IMG/VR virus record: IMGVR_UViG_3300023176_003391
Location: 1 to 28,624 of that record
DNA length: 28,624 nt
Strand: one strand, 5' to 3'
DNA from: a virus
Shown: positions 7,391 to 14,933 of the stretch, piece by piece
Numbering within the stretch: position 1 is the first letter of the stretch
How the letters are laid out: each line of letters opens with the position of its first letter
Position numbers and translations under genes: made by a program
The notes under the pieces: generated by a model
The model's input: the letters and a program-made list of their open reading frames with translations, nothing else
The model's database searches: none
Told to the model about the DNA's origin: nothing

Positions 7391-8451
7391 TGAAAATAGC
7401 TGTACTAAATGATACTCATACTGGAATTCGTAATTCATCAGAAATATTTTTAAAAAATGCTCAAGACTTTTATGAAAATATTTTCTTTCCAGAATGTGAT
7501 AAACATGATATTAAGCAAATCGTTCACTTGGGCGATTATTATGATCATCGCAAGTTTGTTAATTTTAAAGCTCTCAACCATAATCGTAAACACTTCTTAA
7601 ATGAGTTGAGAAATCGTGGTATGTCAATGGATATTATTCCTGGTAATCATGATACATTTTATAAAAATACAAATGATTTAAATTCATTAAAAGAATGCCT
7701 TGGTCATTATATGAATGAAATCCATATTATTATGGAACCTACTGTAATGGAATATGGATCTCTTAAACTTGCTTTACTTCCTTGGATTTGTCAAGATAAT
7801 TATGACAAATCTATGAAGTTTGTGGCCACCTGTGAAGCTGATTGGCTTGGAGGTCATTTAGAACTGAATGGTTTTGAAATGATGAGAGGTGTAAAAAATA
7901 CACATGGCATGGATGCAAGTCTATTTAGTAAATTTGAACAAGTTTTAACTGGTCATTTCCATGTAGGTTCTAAACAAGATAATATTTGGTATTTAGGATC
8001 ACAAATGGAATTTTTCTGGTCTGATGCTGGTGATAAAAAATATTTTCATATCATTGATACTGAGACTCGTGAGATAACACGTATACATAATCCTTATACT
8101 CTATTCGAACGTATCTATTATGACGATGAAAAACAAAACTATGAAGATTTTGATGTATCTTATCTTGATGAAAAGTTTGTAAAAATCACTGTGATTAATA
8201 AAAATGATGGGTTTACTTTTGATCGATTTGTTGATAGAATACAGAATAGGAATATTCACGAATTAAAAATCTCTGAAAATTTCAGTGAATTTGTTGGTGA
8301 TAATGTAGATGATGAAGGTTTGCGTGTTGATGACACTGCAGAATTAGTAGATGACTATATTGATGGCGTTGATACTGAATTGGATAAAGACAAAATCAAA
8401 GTCCAAATGCGCGAACTAATGACAGAAGCACAGGCACTAGAAATAGCATGA
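7390..8451 (+). CDS. 47: Recombination nuclease subunit gp47 (Mre11/SbcD-like)
   Basis: A 353-residue metallophosphoesterase (T4 gp47 is 339). Motifs seen: Asp8 and His10 in NDTHTG, GDYYD at 48-52, GNHD at 85-88 and GHFH near 188-191, together the two-metal nuclease site. With gp46 it forms the T4 Mre11-Rad50 complex that resects DNA ends for recombination and helps degrade host DNA. The start overlaps the gene 55 stop and the stop overlaps gene 46 (ATGA), so 55-47-46 are translationally coupled. The C-terminal ~70 residues are acidic, as expected for the part that contacts the ATPase. Confidence 0.95.
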   Translation: MKIAVLNDTHTGIRNSSEIFLKNAQDFYENIFFPECDKHDIKQIVHLGDYYDHRKFVNFKALNHNRKHFLNELRNRGMSMDIIPGNHDTFYKNTNDLNSLKECLGHYMNEIHIIMEPTVMEYGSLKLALLPWICQDNYDKSMKFVATCEADWLGGHLELNGFEMMRGVKNTHGMDASLFSKFEQVLTGHFHVGSKQDNIWYLGSQMEFFWSDAGDKKYFHIIDTETREITRIHNPYTLFERIYYDDEKQNYEDFDVSYLDEKFVKITVINKNDGFTFDRFVDRIQNRNIHELKISENFSEFVGDNVDDEGLRVDDTAELVDDYIDGVDTELDKDKIKVQMRELMTEAQALEIA

Positions 8452-10166
8452 TTTTATTTAAGAAAGTACGTTGGAAGAATTTTTTATCTACTGGAAATTC
8501 TTTTACAGAAATCGATTTGAATAATACCAAATCAACATTAGTTGTTGGCCAAAATGGAGCTGGTAAATCTACAATGTTAGATGCCATTTCATTTGGCTTG
8601 TTTGGAAAACCACATCGTAATATTAATAAACCACAACTTGTAAATTCTATTAATCAAAAATCTTGTATTGTTGAAGTAGAATTTAGTATTGGTTCTACTC
8701 ATTATAAAATTGTACGTGGTATTAAACCAAACGTATTTGAAATTTGGCGTAATGATAAAATGATTAATCAATCATCACATGCCAAAGAGTACCAAAAGAT
8801 CCTCGAACAAAACATCTTGAAACTTAATCATAAAAGTTTTCATCAGGTGGTAGTACTTGGCTCCTCATCTTTCATTCCTTTCATGCAGCTTGCAGGTTGG
8901 CACCGAAGAGATGTTATCGAGGATCTTTTGGACATTAATGTGTTTTCAAAAATGAATGCACTTCTAAAAGAAAAAACTGGTAAGTTAAAAGAAGATCTTA
9001 AGTCTACAGATTATGATTTAGAAATCACAAAAGAAAAGATTGATCTTCAGCGTAAGTATATTAAAGAAGTAGAAGCTTTAAGCAATGATCAAATTGAAGA
9101 AAAAGAAACACAAATCTTCCTCGCAGAAGATTCCATCGAGAATCTACAGTTGGAAAACGTCAACACGTCCGAAGAAATCGAGAAGCTATCGATTGGGCTT
9201 GAAGAAGGTCTCAAGAAAAATCACGACAAAAAACAAGCTCTCTTACAGTATAAAGCTGAATTCAATCAAAAAATCTCGACCCTCGTCAAAGACTCGAAAT
9301 TTTATGAACAAAATGATACATGCCCCACATGTTCCCAAGATATTGATTCAGATCTTCGATCGAAGAAATTGTCCACCGCCAAAACTAAGGCAGCAGAGAT
9401 ACAAAAAGCGTTGGACGATGTCTCTGACCAGTCGTCTATTGTGGAATCAACTATTGAACGGCTCAACACCGCAGCTAATGCAATCAGAGAAAAAACCGCA
9501 CTTGTATCTGGCAACAATAGAGAAATCGTACGGTTGCAAGGACAGATTAAAGGTCTCACCTCTTCCATATCACAAATACGTAGCAATGATGGTGATGTAG
9601 CGAAATCAAAAACAGATCTTGAAAATTTAAAAGATTTGAAAGATAATTTACTTGATAAAAAATTATCTTATAAAGATGAATTAAATTATAATATGGTTAT
9701 GAGCGAAATGCTCAAAGATACTGGAATTAAAACTAAAATTATTAAACAGTATTTGCCTGTTATAAATAAACTCGTTAATCAGTATCTACAGGTTCTCGAT
9801 TTCTTTGTTCACTTTGATTTAGATGAAGAGTTTAAAGAGACTATTCGATCACGTCATAGAGATGAATTTACATATGATTCGTTTAGTGAAGGTGAAAAAC
9901 AAAGAATCGACCTTTCATTGCTATTTACATGGAGACATATAGCAAAGATGAAAAACTCTGTGGCTACTAATTTATTGATACTAGATGAAACGTTTGATTC
10001 TAGTCTTGATCATGATGGAGTTGAAAACTTGTTGAAAATATTACATACGCTTTCTGATGATACTAACGTATTTGTTATATCTCATAAAGGTGATATACTT
10101 GATGGCAAATTTGAATCTAAAATTGAGTTTAAAAAAGAAAAGAATTTTAGTAAGATGGCAGCATGA
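8448..10166 (+). CDS. 46: Recombination nuclease ATPase subunit gp46 (Rad50/SbcC-like)
   Basis: A 572-residue SMC/Rad50-type ATPase (T4 gp46 is 560). Walker A GQNGAGKST at 34-42, ABC signature FSEGEKQ at 479-485 and Walker B LLILDE ending at Glu514 are intact. The middle is coiled coil with a zinc hook Cys292-Pro-Thr-Cys295, which joins two molecules. It partners gp47 in DNA end resection. Codon choice shifts abruptly to C-ending codons at about 9105-9570, within the coiled coil on both sides of the hook, then reverts. The stop is followed closely by the gene 45 promoter. Confidence 0.95.
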   Translation: MILFKKVRWKNFLSTGNSFTEIDLNNTKSTLVVGQNGAGKSTMLDAISFGLFGKPHRNINKPQLVNSINQKSCIVEVEFSIGSTHYKIVRGIKPNVFEIWRNDKMINQSSHAKEYQKILEQNILKLNHKSFHQVVVLGSSSFIPFMQLAGWHRRDVIEDLLDINVFSKMNALLKEKTGKLKEDLKSTDYDLEITKEKIDLQRKYIKEVEALSNDQIEEKETQIFLAEDSIENLQLENVNTSEEIEKLSIGLEEGLKKNHDKKQALLQYKAEFNQKISTLVKDSKFYEQNDTCPTCSQDIDSDLRSKKLSTAKTKAAEIQKALDDVSDQSSIVESTIERLNTAANAIREKTALVSGNNREIVRLQGQIKGLTSSISQIRSNDGDVAKSKTDLENLKDLKDNLLDKKLSYKDELNYNMVMSEMLKDTGIKTKIIKQYLPVINKLVNQYLQVLDFFVHFDLDEEFKETIRSRHRDEFTYDSFSEGEKQRIDLSLLFTWRHIAKMKNSVATNLLILDETFDSSLDHDGVENLLKILHTLSDDTNVFVISHKGDILDGKFESKIEFKKEKNFSKMAA

Positions 10167-10169
10167 TGG

Positions 10170-10198
10170 TTTACAAAACGATAAAAATGTGGTATGAT
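10170..10198 (+). promoter_or_regulatory. Host-type promoter of gene 45
   Basis: TTTACA at 10170-10175, 17-bp spacer ending TGG, TATGAT at 10193-10198. It sits in the 58-nt gap after gene 46 and yields a short leader with GGAG at 10214-10217 before the clamp gene. Confidence 0.75.
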
Positions 10199-10224
10199 AA
10201 TCTATATTCTAACGGAGCTATATA

Positions 10225-10902
10225 ATGGAATTGAATGAAAATACTCTAAGTGTACTAAAGAATTTTTCTGGTATTAATCCTAATATCATTATTCGACAAG
10301 GCACAACAATTAAAACAATTAGTGAGGCACGCAATGTATTTGCTCGTGCTTCTGTAAATGAAGACTTTCCAAAAGATTTTGGTGTCTATGATCTTAACGA
10401 ATTTATTGGTGTTCTCGGTCTTGTAGATACTCCTCAACTTAAGTTTGAGGATGATTACGTAATTGTGGCAGATTCCACTGGTAGATCTAAAGTCAAATAT
10501 TTCTATTCAGCTGAAGAAACATTGACTGCCCCAGGCAAGGATGTTACAATGCCTGCCGTAGATGTGACGTTTGAGTTAACTAATGAAACACTTAATAAAC
10601 TAAAGCGCGCAGCTTCAACTCTTGGACATGGTGAAGTTTCTATCTCAGGAAAAGATGGAGTCTTGAGCCTCTCAGTAGTTGATAGCAAAAACTCAACATC
10701 AAATGCTTTCTCGATCGATGTAGATGGTGAGTTTCCATCTGATGCTACATTTAATTTTATTGTAAGCATTAATAATCTAAAAATCCTACCAGGTGATTAT
10801 ACTGTAGGTATTTCGTCTAAACTTATTTCAGAGTTTAAACATAAAGAAATGAACGTTCAATATTGGATTGCACTTGAAAAATCCTCAACATATGGAGTAT
10901 AA
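10225..10902 (+). CDS. 45: DNA polymerase sliding clamp gp45
   Basis: A 225-residue protein matching T4 gp45 (228) along its length: an LKNFSGINPNIII start, the YDLNEFIGVLGLVD segment, FNFIVSINNLKILPGDY and the WIALEKSST end. It forms a trimeric ring that tethers gp43 to DNA and, in T4, also acts as a mobile activator of late transcription through gp55 and gp33. It has its own promoter and a GGAG site 7 nt before the ATG. It is followed 1 nt later by a small gene and then the clamp-loader operon. Confidence 0.95.
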   Translation: MELNENTLSVLKNFSGINPNIIIRQGTTIKTISEARNVFARASVNEDFPKDFGVYDLNEFIGVLGLVDTPQLKFEDDYVIVADSTGRSKVKYFYSAEETLTAPGKDVTMPAVDVTFELTNETLNKLKRAASTLGHGEVSISGKDGVLSLSVVDSKNSTSNAFSIDVDGEFPSDATFNFIVSINNLKILPGDYTVGISSKLISEFKHKEMNVQYWIALEKSSTYGV

Positions 10903-10903
10903 T

Positions 10904-11122
10904 ATGGGTTCTAAAGAACTTTACGCACAGCTGCGCGACAATGCAAATAAAGCTAGCCGTAGTACGGTGGCAGTTATCGATGCGATGACACAACGTGGCG
11001 CTTTCAAAGGAGAAGAACTCTCCACTATTGGTCAACTTCGTGATCAATGTATTTTCATTATTCAGACTTCTGAGCAAATTGAGCAAGAAGAAGCAATGGA
11101 AACTGGAGATGAAGAAAAATAA
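10904..11122 (+). CDS. Small conserved protein between clamp and clamp-loader genes
   Basis: A 72-residue mostly helical protein, not recognised. It has a mixed-charge N-terminus, a central DAMTQRGAFKGEEL motif and an acidic tail of Glu/Asp. The ATG at 10904 is chosen because GGAG at 10894-10897 lies 6 nt upstream and the ATG is 1 nt after the gene 45 stop; an upstream in-frame ATG would lie inside gene 45. Position implies co-expression with the clamp. T4 carries the RNA-polymerase-binding protein gene rpbA beside 45, but I see no convincing similarity. Confidence 0.7.
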   Translation: MGSKELYAQLRDNANKASRSTVAVIDAMTQRGAFKGEELSTIGQLRDQCIFIIQTSEQIEQEEAMETGDEEK

Positions 11123-11151
11123 TTTACATTCTTGACTAACTGTGATATAAT
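11123..11151 (+). promoter_or_regulatory. Host-type promoter of the 44-62-regA operon
   Basis: TTTACA at 11123-11128, 17-bp spacer ending TGA, TATAAT at 11146-11151: the closest member of the family to the sigma-70 consensus, with an extended -10. The -35 box begins immediately after the upstream stop codon. The leader carries GGAG at 11161-11164. Confidence 0.8.
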
Positions 11152-11171
11152 TTTTGTAATGGAGAATGTAA

Positions 11172-12095
11172 ATGAATGAATTCTTATGGGTTGAAAAATA
11201 CCGTCCTCAGTCTGTGGCAGAAACAATTTTGCCACAGGCTCTTAAAAATCAACTACAAGCAATAGTTGATAATGGCGAATTGCCAAATATGTTATTTACG
11301 GGCACTGCTGGTCTTGGTAAAACCACAGCAGCAATGGCCATGTGTAATCAACTTGGATTAGATTATATCCTAATCAATGCTTCGAAATCTGGTAATATTG
11401 ATACACTAAGAACTACTCTACAACAATTTGCGAGTACTGTTTCTTTACAAGGTGGATACAAAGTTATTATTCTTGACGAAGCTGATTATCTTAATGCGCA
11501 ATCTACTCAACCAGCTCTTCGTGGATTTATAGAAGAGTTTAGTAGTAATTGTAGATTTATTCTTACTTGTAATTTTAAAAATCGTATTATTGAACCACTA
11601 CATTCAAGATGTGCTGTATTTGAATTTAATACAAGTAAAAAAGACTTACAACCTTTATGTGCTGAGTTTATGAAACGGGCTAAAGTTATTTTAGAACGTG
11701 AAGGTGTAAATTATGAACAACAAGCGGTCGTAGATCTTATTATGAAGTTTGCTCCAGATTGGAGACGCATCTTAAACGAACTACAAAAATATAGTGTTGT
11801 GGGATCTATTACGACAACTGCTTCAAATCATTCTTTTGATGATTTATTTAAATATCTTAAGACTAAAGATTTTAAAAAGATGAGACAATGGGTAGCCAAT
11901 AATGTAGATACAGATTCGTCTGCTATATTTAGAGGTATATATGATCGTATGTATGATCAACTAAATCCACAATCAATTCCTCAACTCGTTCTCATATTGG
12001 CAGATTATCAATATAAGAATGCTTTCGTTGCTGATCATGAATTGAATATTGTTGCATGTTTAACAGAGATTATGGCTAATGTCGAATTCTCGTAG
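11172..12095 (+). CDS. 44: Clamp loader large subunit gp44
   Basis: A 307-residue AAA+ ATPase (T4 gp44 is 319). It begins FLWVEKYRPQ, as clamp loaders do, with Walker A GTAGLGKT at 44-51, Walker B LDEAD at 101-105 and the SRC arginine finger at 145-147. With gp62 it opens the gp45 ring and places it on primer-template DNA. It has its own promoter and GGAG 7 nt before the ATG. The end overlaps gene 62 by 17 nt, which would keep the two subunits in proportion. Confidence 0.95.
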   Translation: MNEFLWVEKYRPQSVAETILPQALKNQLQAIVDNGELPNMLFTGTAGLGKTTAAMAMCNQLGLDYILINASKSGNIDTLRTTLQQFASTVSLQGGYKVIILDEADYLNAQSTQPALRGFIEEFSSNCRFILTCNFKNRIIEPLHSRCAVFEFNTSKKDLQPLCAEFMKRAKVILEREGVNYEQQAVVDLIMKFAPDWRRILNELQKYSVVGSITTTASNHSFDDLFKYLKTKDFKKMRQWVANNVDTDSSAIFRGIYDRMYDQLNPQSIPQLVLILADYQYKNAFVADHELNIVACLTEIMANVEFS

Positions 12096-12468
12096 TCCTT
12101 TCGATTTTTTACAAGAAATCAACTATGGTAAAAAGAATATCATAGTTGATGATATTAGTGAAGATCAATATAATTCTTTTATGGTTAATCGTGGACTCTC
12201 TTATTTTGCTGATACTGTATTGATGGCAAATGAGATGAATCGAAACCACCACCTTGACAATAAGTTACAAAACGATTTTCTTATAAATATAGTTAGAAAA
12301 AAGAAACGATTCTCAAAATGGAATAAACCTGAGATCGTAAGTGATGTGGAAGTAGTCAAGGAATATTATGGGTATAATGATGAAAAAGCTAAACAAGCCT
12401 TGTCCCTTCTTACAAAAGAACAACTAAATATATTGAAAAAGAAGGTTTATAAAGGTGGAAGAAAATAA
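12079..12468 (+). CDS. 62: Clamp loader small subunit gp62
   Basis: A 129-residue protein, shorter than T4 gp62 (187), but with the segments seen in marine T4-like gp62: PFDFLQEINYGKKN near the N-terminus, then NRGLSYFADTVLMANEMN and NIVRKKKRFSKW. It has no ATPase site, as expected; one copy joins four gp44 subunits. It starts inside gene 44 and runs into regA, so 44-62-regA are translationally coupled. The exact late octamer inside the gene at 12282 appears to be coincidental coding sequence. Confidence 0.88.
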   Translation: MSNSRSPFDFLQEINYGKKNIIVDDISEDQYNSFMVNRGLSYFADTVLMANEMNRNHHLDNKLQNDFLINIVRKKKRFSKWNKPEIVSDVEVVKEYYGYNDEKAKQALSLLTKEQLNILKKKVYKGGRK

Positions 12469-12868
12469 TATAGTCGAGTGGACACCTGCTTCTATGTTAG
12501 AAGTCACACTCAACGAGCCAGATGATTTTCTCAAAGTAAGAGAAACACTAACTCGCATCGGTGTAGCCTCACGTAAAGATAATAAATTATATCAATCTTG
12601 TCATATTTTACATAAACAAGGTCGATATTTTATTGTACATTTCAAAGAATTATTTTTACTTGACGGAAAGAAATCCAATTTAGAAGAAAATGATATTGCG
12701 CGTAGGAATACGATTGCTCAGCTTATGAGTGATTGGGGTCTTATTAGTATTGAATCACAGAATAATCTACAAGAATTGGCCCCACTTCGTCAAATTAAAA
12801 TTATTTCTTATAAAGATAAAGACAATTGGAATTTATGCCCTAAATATAATATTGGAAATAAAAATTAA
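12455..12868 (+). CDS. regA: Translational repressor RegA
   Basis: A 137-residue protein closely matching T4 RegA (122): the DDFLKVRETLTRIG, LYQSCHILHKQGRYFIVHFKE and SDWGLI segments are clear. RegA binds the start regions of many early mRNAs, including 44 and 45 in T4, and blocks initiation. The proposed start is a GTG at 12455, inside gene 62, with GAAGG at 12441-12445. The internal ATG at 12494 aligns with the T4 N-terminus and has a weaker ribosome site, so the first 13 residues are uncertain. It ends the clamp-loader operon. Confidence 0.93.
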   Translation: MEENNIVEWTPASMLEVTLNEPDDFLKVRETLTRIGVASRKDNKLYQSCHILHKQGRYFIVHFKELFLLDGKKSNLEENDIARRNTIAQLMSDWGLISIESQNNLQELAPLRQIKIISYKDKDNWNLCPKYNIGNKN

Positions 12869-12878
12869 TTCTAACCTA

Positions 12879-12910
12879 TGTACTTTTAAAAATTAATAAT
12901 TATATATAAT
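12879..12910 (+). promoter_or_regulatory. Probable promoter of the hsp20-DUF1127 cluster (irregular spacing)
   Basis: TGTACT at 12879-12884 and TATAAT at 12905-12910 resemble the promoter family, but the spacer is 20 bp and lacks TGN; overlapping TATATA boxes at 12901 or 12903 give 16 or 18 bp. The 96-nt gap after regA is otherwise very AT-rich with no terminator seen. The hsp20 ribosome site GGAGG (12954-12958) lies about 45 nt downstream. Confidence 0.45.
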
Positions 12911-12964
12911 GTATGGATGCCAATAATGGGTCCATCTACAACCTTACTTAATAGGAGGTCAAAT

Positions 12965-13438
12965 ATGACTACTAACTTTAGCTTCCCTCGTGGAGCATTC
13001 GTGGGTTTCGACCACATCTTTAACGAACTCGAGCAAATGACATTTGATCATCGGCACGGGAAATATCCACCTCATAACGTAGTAAAAAATACTGAAGACG
13101 AGTATCTCATTGAACTTGCTGTTGTCGGATTTAAAGAATCAGACATTGATATTACTATGCATGATGGTATTCTTACTGTTAGAGGTGATAGAGAAAAACG
13201 TCGGAATCAAGAACTTTATGTCCACAAGGGCATTAGCGGTCGTAAATTCGAGAGGTCATTTAGGCTCTCTGAATTTGTAGAAGTCACTGGAGCCGATCTG
13301 GAAGATGGATTACTTACAATTCATTTGGAGCGAATTCTTCCTGAAGAGAAGCGTCCCCGTAAAATTTCAATTAACGGGGTATTAACAAATGACTCAACTA
13401 GTACTGGAAGTAAGCAACTTCTTAACGAAACCGCTTGA
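12965..13438 (+). CDS. hsp20: Hsp20 small heat-shock chaperone
   Basis: A 157-residue small heat-shock protein with the alpha-crystallin domain at about 35-135, including VVGFKESDIDITMHDGILTV and the GADLEDGLLTIHL consensus near 109-121, and a C-terminal KISI motif resembling I-X-I. It holds unfolding proteins without ATP. Such genes are common in marine T4-like phages and are thought to help virion protein folding or DNA replication during infection. The ATG at 12965 is chosen for the strong GGAGG 6 nt upstream; an in-frame ATG 48 nt earlier lacks one. It overlaps the next gene by 50 nt. Confidence 0.93.
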   Translation: MTTNFSFPRGAFVGFDHIFNELEQMTFDHRHGKYPPHNVVKNTEDEYLIELAVVGFKESDIDITMHDGILTVRGDREKRRNQELYVHKGISGRKFERSFRLSEFVEVTGADLEDGLLTIHLERILPEEKRPRKISINGVLTNDSTSTGSKQLLNETA

Positions 13439-13640
13439 AGGTCTTTTCGATTTTCTTCGATCTTGGAACGCATACGTAAAGCGTCAAAGAGAAATCAATG
13501 AAACTGTGAAAGAATTATCACGGTTAACTGATGCAGAATTGACAGATATTGGAATTGCCAGAGGCGACATTTATTCAATCGCTAAAGGTGATACTGATAT
13601 GAAAAGATCAGTAAATCAAAACCTAACGGGGTGGGTGTAA
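13389..13640 (+). CDS. DUF1127 (YjiS-like) protein
   Basis: An 83-residue protein whose residues ~36-67 carry the DUF1127 signature ELSRLTDAELTDIGIARGDI. These small arginine-rich proteins are abundant in alphaproteobacteria, where some influence RNA turnover and phosphate or stress responses. In a phage this points to host acquisition and an alphaproteobacterial host (inference). The N-terminal ~30 residues (LTKPLEGLFDFLRSW) are hydrophobic/aromatic and amphipathic. The gene starts within hsp20 and its stop overlaps the following gene by one base (TAATG), so the three are coupled. Confidence 0.8.
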   Translation: MTQLVLEVSNFLTKPLEGLFDFLRSWNAYVKRQREINETVKELSRLTDAELTDIGIARGDIYSIAKGDTDMKRSVNQNLTGWV

Positions 13641-13816
13641 TGGATACAGTAATGAAATACACATTCACACCTCTTCAAGGTTTTTGGTCAGGCTTTAATC
13701 ATTTCTGTGAAATAGCAGGATATAGTAGAGCCGCAGCGCATCTTGCTTCACTTGGTTATTATGAAGAAGCAAAACATTGTATGATGCAAGTAAAATCACT
13801 TAGAGGGGAGCGTTAA
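13640..13816 (+). CDS. Small unknown protein, possible DUF1127-related partner
   Basis: A 58-residue protein with an N-terminal FTPLQGFWSGF stretch recalling the LTKPLEGLFDFL stretch of the preceding DUF1127 protein, then a helical SRAAAHLASLGYYEEAKHCM segment and a basic end. The shared start could mark an old duplication that lost or replaced the DUF1127 motif. The ATG at 13640 overlaps the previous stop (TAATG), with a GGGGTGG sequence at 13628-13634 as a ribosome site. Function unknown. The stop codon lies in the loop of a stem-loop. Confidence 0.65.
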   Translation: MDTVMKYTFTPLQGFWSGFNHFCEIAGYSRAAAHLASLGYYEEAKHCMMQVKSLRGER

Positions 13817-13825
13817 GCTCCTCTC
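13803..13825 (+). other. Stem-loop spanning a stop codon
   Basis: GAGGGGAGC (13803-13811) pairs with GCTCCTCTC (13817-13825) through 9 pairs including one G-T, with loop GTTAA holding the TAA stop of the preceding gene. No T-run follows (CCACACAC instead), so it is not a standard terminator. It may act as an mRNA processing or stability element between the hsp20 cluster and the next gene. Confidence 0.55.
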
Positions 13826-13851
13826 CCACACACAACACACAGGAGGCCAAA

Positions 13852-14088
13852 ATGGCAAATAACCCTTATCAAATTCGTTACGATGTATTGAATATGGCAA
13901 AAGAAATGCTTGACAAACAATACGATATTCAAATGGAAGTTGCTTATAAAGCAATGGACATGTATAAAGACAATGCTGAACAAGCATTAGAAGCTTATAA
14001 AAATTATATTCCAAAGGCAATTACACCTGACGAAATTAAAGCACAAGCTGATAAGCTTTATGAATTTGTAACAACAAAAGAAAAATGA
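13852..14088 (+). CDS. Small helical conserved phage protein
   Basis: A 78-residue, probably all-helical protein: an N-terminal NPYQIRYDVLNMAKEMLDKQYD segment, then a helix rich in Ala/Glu/Lys and a final helix around ITPDEIKAQADKLYEFV. Not assigned. The look is that of small conserved T4-like proteins of unknown role; the amphipathic helices also recall phasin-like proteins, but weakly. A near-perfect AGGAGG at 13841-13846, 5 nt before the ATG, predicts strong translation. It is the last gene before a terminator, so it is expressed with the Hsp20/DUF1127 cluster. Confidence 0.75.
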   Translation: MANNPYQIRYDVLNMAKEMLDKQYDIQMEVAYKAMDMYKDNAEQALEAYKNYIPKAITPDEIKAQADKLYEFVTTKEK

Positions 14089-14091
14089 TGG

Positions 14092-14114
14092 AAGGGGCTT
14101 TATTGCCCCTTTTT
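14092..14114 (+). terminator. Rho-independent terminator after the hsp20 cluster
   Basis: Stem AAGGGGC (14092-14098) with GCCCCTT (14105-14111), 6-nt loop, and a T-run through 14114. It ends the accessory cluster just before a late promoter, so early and late units are insulated here. Confidence 0.9.
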
Positions 14115-14121
14115 CATTTAA

Positions 14122-14129
14122 TATAAATA
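14122..14129 (+). promoter_or_regulatory. T4-type late promoter (TATAAATA) of the lysis genes
   Basis: Exact late octamer 8 nt after the terminator. Predicted start near 14135 gives a leader of about 27 nt with AAAGGAAA at 14150-14157 before the endolysin ATG. Late timing fits a lysis function. Confidence 0.8.
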
Positions 14130-14161
14130 TACATTAATAGCAACAATCAAAGGAAATTACT

Positions 14162-14629
14162 ATGGGATTTAGTTTATCGTCACGAAGCCGTGGAAAACTA
14201 GAAGGTGTACATCCAGATATGGTTGCCGTTGTAGAACGTGCAATTGAATACACAAAAGTAGATTTTGGTGTAACATATGGAGTACGGACAATTGAAGAAC
14301 AAGAGAAGCTTGTTGCTTCGGGACGTTCTCAAACAATGAAATCAAAACATCTTATTCAAGATTCCGGTTATTCACATGCCGTGGATGTAGTAGCATACGA
14401 TGGATCGGATGTAGTTTGGGAACTTAATGTATACGACGATATTTGTGACGCTTTCAAACAAGCCGCTGAAGAGCTTGGAGTAGCGATCAAGTGGGGCGCC
14501 GCTTGGTCTGAAGGAGATATTAGGGACTACCCTGGATCGGCTGAAGATGCTATGAACGCATATATAGATCTTCGTCGAAGCCAAGGTCGGAGGCCTTTTA
14601 TCGATGGACCACATTTCGAACTTATGTAA
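14162..14629 (+). CDS. Endolysin, M15-type peptidoglycan peptidase
   Basis: A 155-residue zinc peptidase of the VanY/L-Ala-D-Glu peptidase type, which cuts peptide stems of the cell wall. Seen: an LEGVHPDMVAVVERAIEYT start typical of phage members, a YGVRTIEEQ segment, His63, then SHAVDVVAYD with His72 and Asp75, a KWGAAW turn and DGPHFEL with His151. The Zn ligands are expected to be His/Asp of the first cluster and the last His. The spacing between His63 and Asp75 is 12 rather than the common 7, suggesting a short insertion. There is no signal peptide, so a holin elsewhere would be needed. The gene is driven by a late promoter. Confidence 0.88.
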   Translation: MGFSLSSRSRGKLEGVHPDMVAVVERAIEYTKVDFGVTYGVRTIEEQEKLVASGRSQTMKSKHLIQDSGYSHAVDVVAYDGSDVVWELNVYDDICDAFKQAAEELGVAIKWGAAWSEGDIRDYPGSAEDAMNAYIDLRRSQGRRPFIDGPHFELM

Positions 14630-14930
14630 AGTATTAGCAATATGTTTTTTGGGCCTGATCCCATTATCATCTAGTGCTCAACAAGCTCAACAAAGATTTG
14701 TTGGCGCTATGTGCGGTGATTTAGTTTCACTTGTTCAATGGTTAAATGATGAACAATATACTATGATTATGATGGGTCAGACTTTTACCGAAGGAGTTGC
14801 TGACTCATTATGGGTTAAAGTACCTGATGAATTTGTTTATATTAGAGCAGTTAAACGAACTGGTGAAGGTTGTATGATTGCTTCTGGTAAAGTAGCTTAT
14901 TCATATTTTTTAGACCAAGAACGCATTTAG
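14604..14930 (+). CDS. Secreted protein of unknown function overlapping the endolysin
   Basis: A 108-residue protein with a clear Sec signal peptide: a polar start, hydrophobic KVLAICFLGLIPLSSSA, and a likely cut after Ala25. The mature part, about 83 residues, has two Cys (AMCGDL and EGCMIASG) that could form a disulfide in the periplasm. It overlaps the endolysin end by 26 nt in another frame and shares its late promoter, so a role in lysis or cell-envelope change is plausible. It lacks the transmembrane or lipobox features expected of a classical spanin. Function unknown. Confidence 0.75.
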   Translation: MDHISNLCKVLAICFLGLIPLSSSAQQAQQRFVGAMCGDLVSLVQWLNDEQYTMIMMGQTFTEGVADSLWVKVPDEFVYIRAVKRTGEGCMIASGKVAYSYFLDQERI

Positions 14931-14933
14931 CGG

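Noticed and set aside
9085-9600. Long open frame of 171 codons within gp46 on the same strand
   Set aside because: It is a frame-shifted reading of the gp46 coiled coil, opened by the local C-rich codon choice; gp46 itself is intact.
11134-11151. TTGACT close to the TATAAT before gene 44 as the -35 box
   Set aside because: The gap is only 8 bp; the TTTACA at 11123 has the 17-bp spacing shared by the other seven promoters.
12282-12289. Exact TATAAATA late octamer
   Set aside because: It lies inside gene 62 coding for ordinary residues, with no late gene starting downstream; regA follows but is an early function. Treated as chance in AT-rich DNA.
12917-12964. Upstream in-frame ATG extending Hsp20 by 16 residues, 6 nt after a TATAAT box
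   Set aside because: The spacing mimics the leaderless sites, but the promoter spacer is irregular, and the ATG at 12965 has a strong GGAGG and gives the usual Hsp20 N-terminus.
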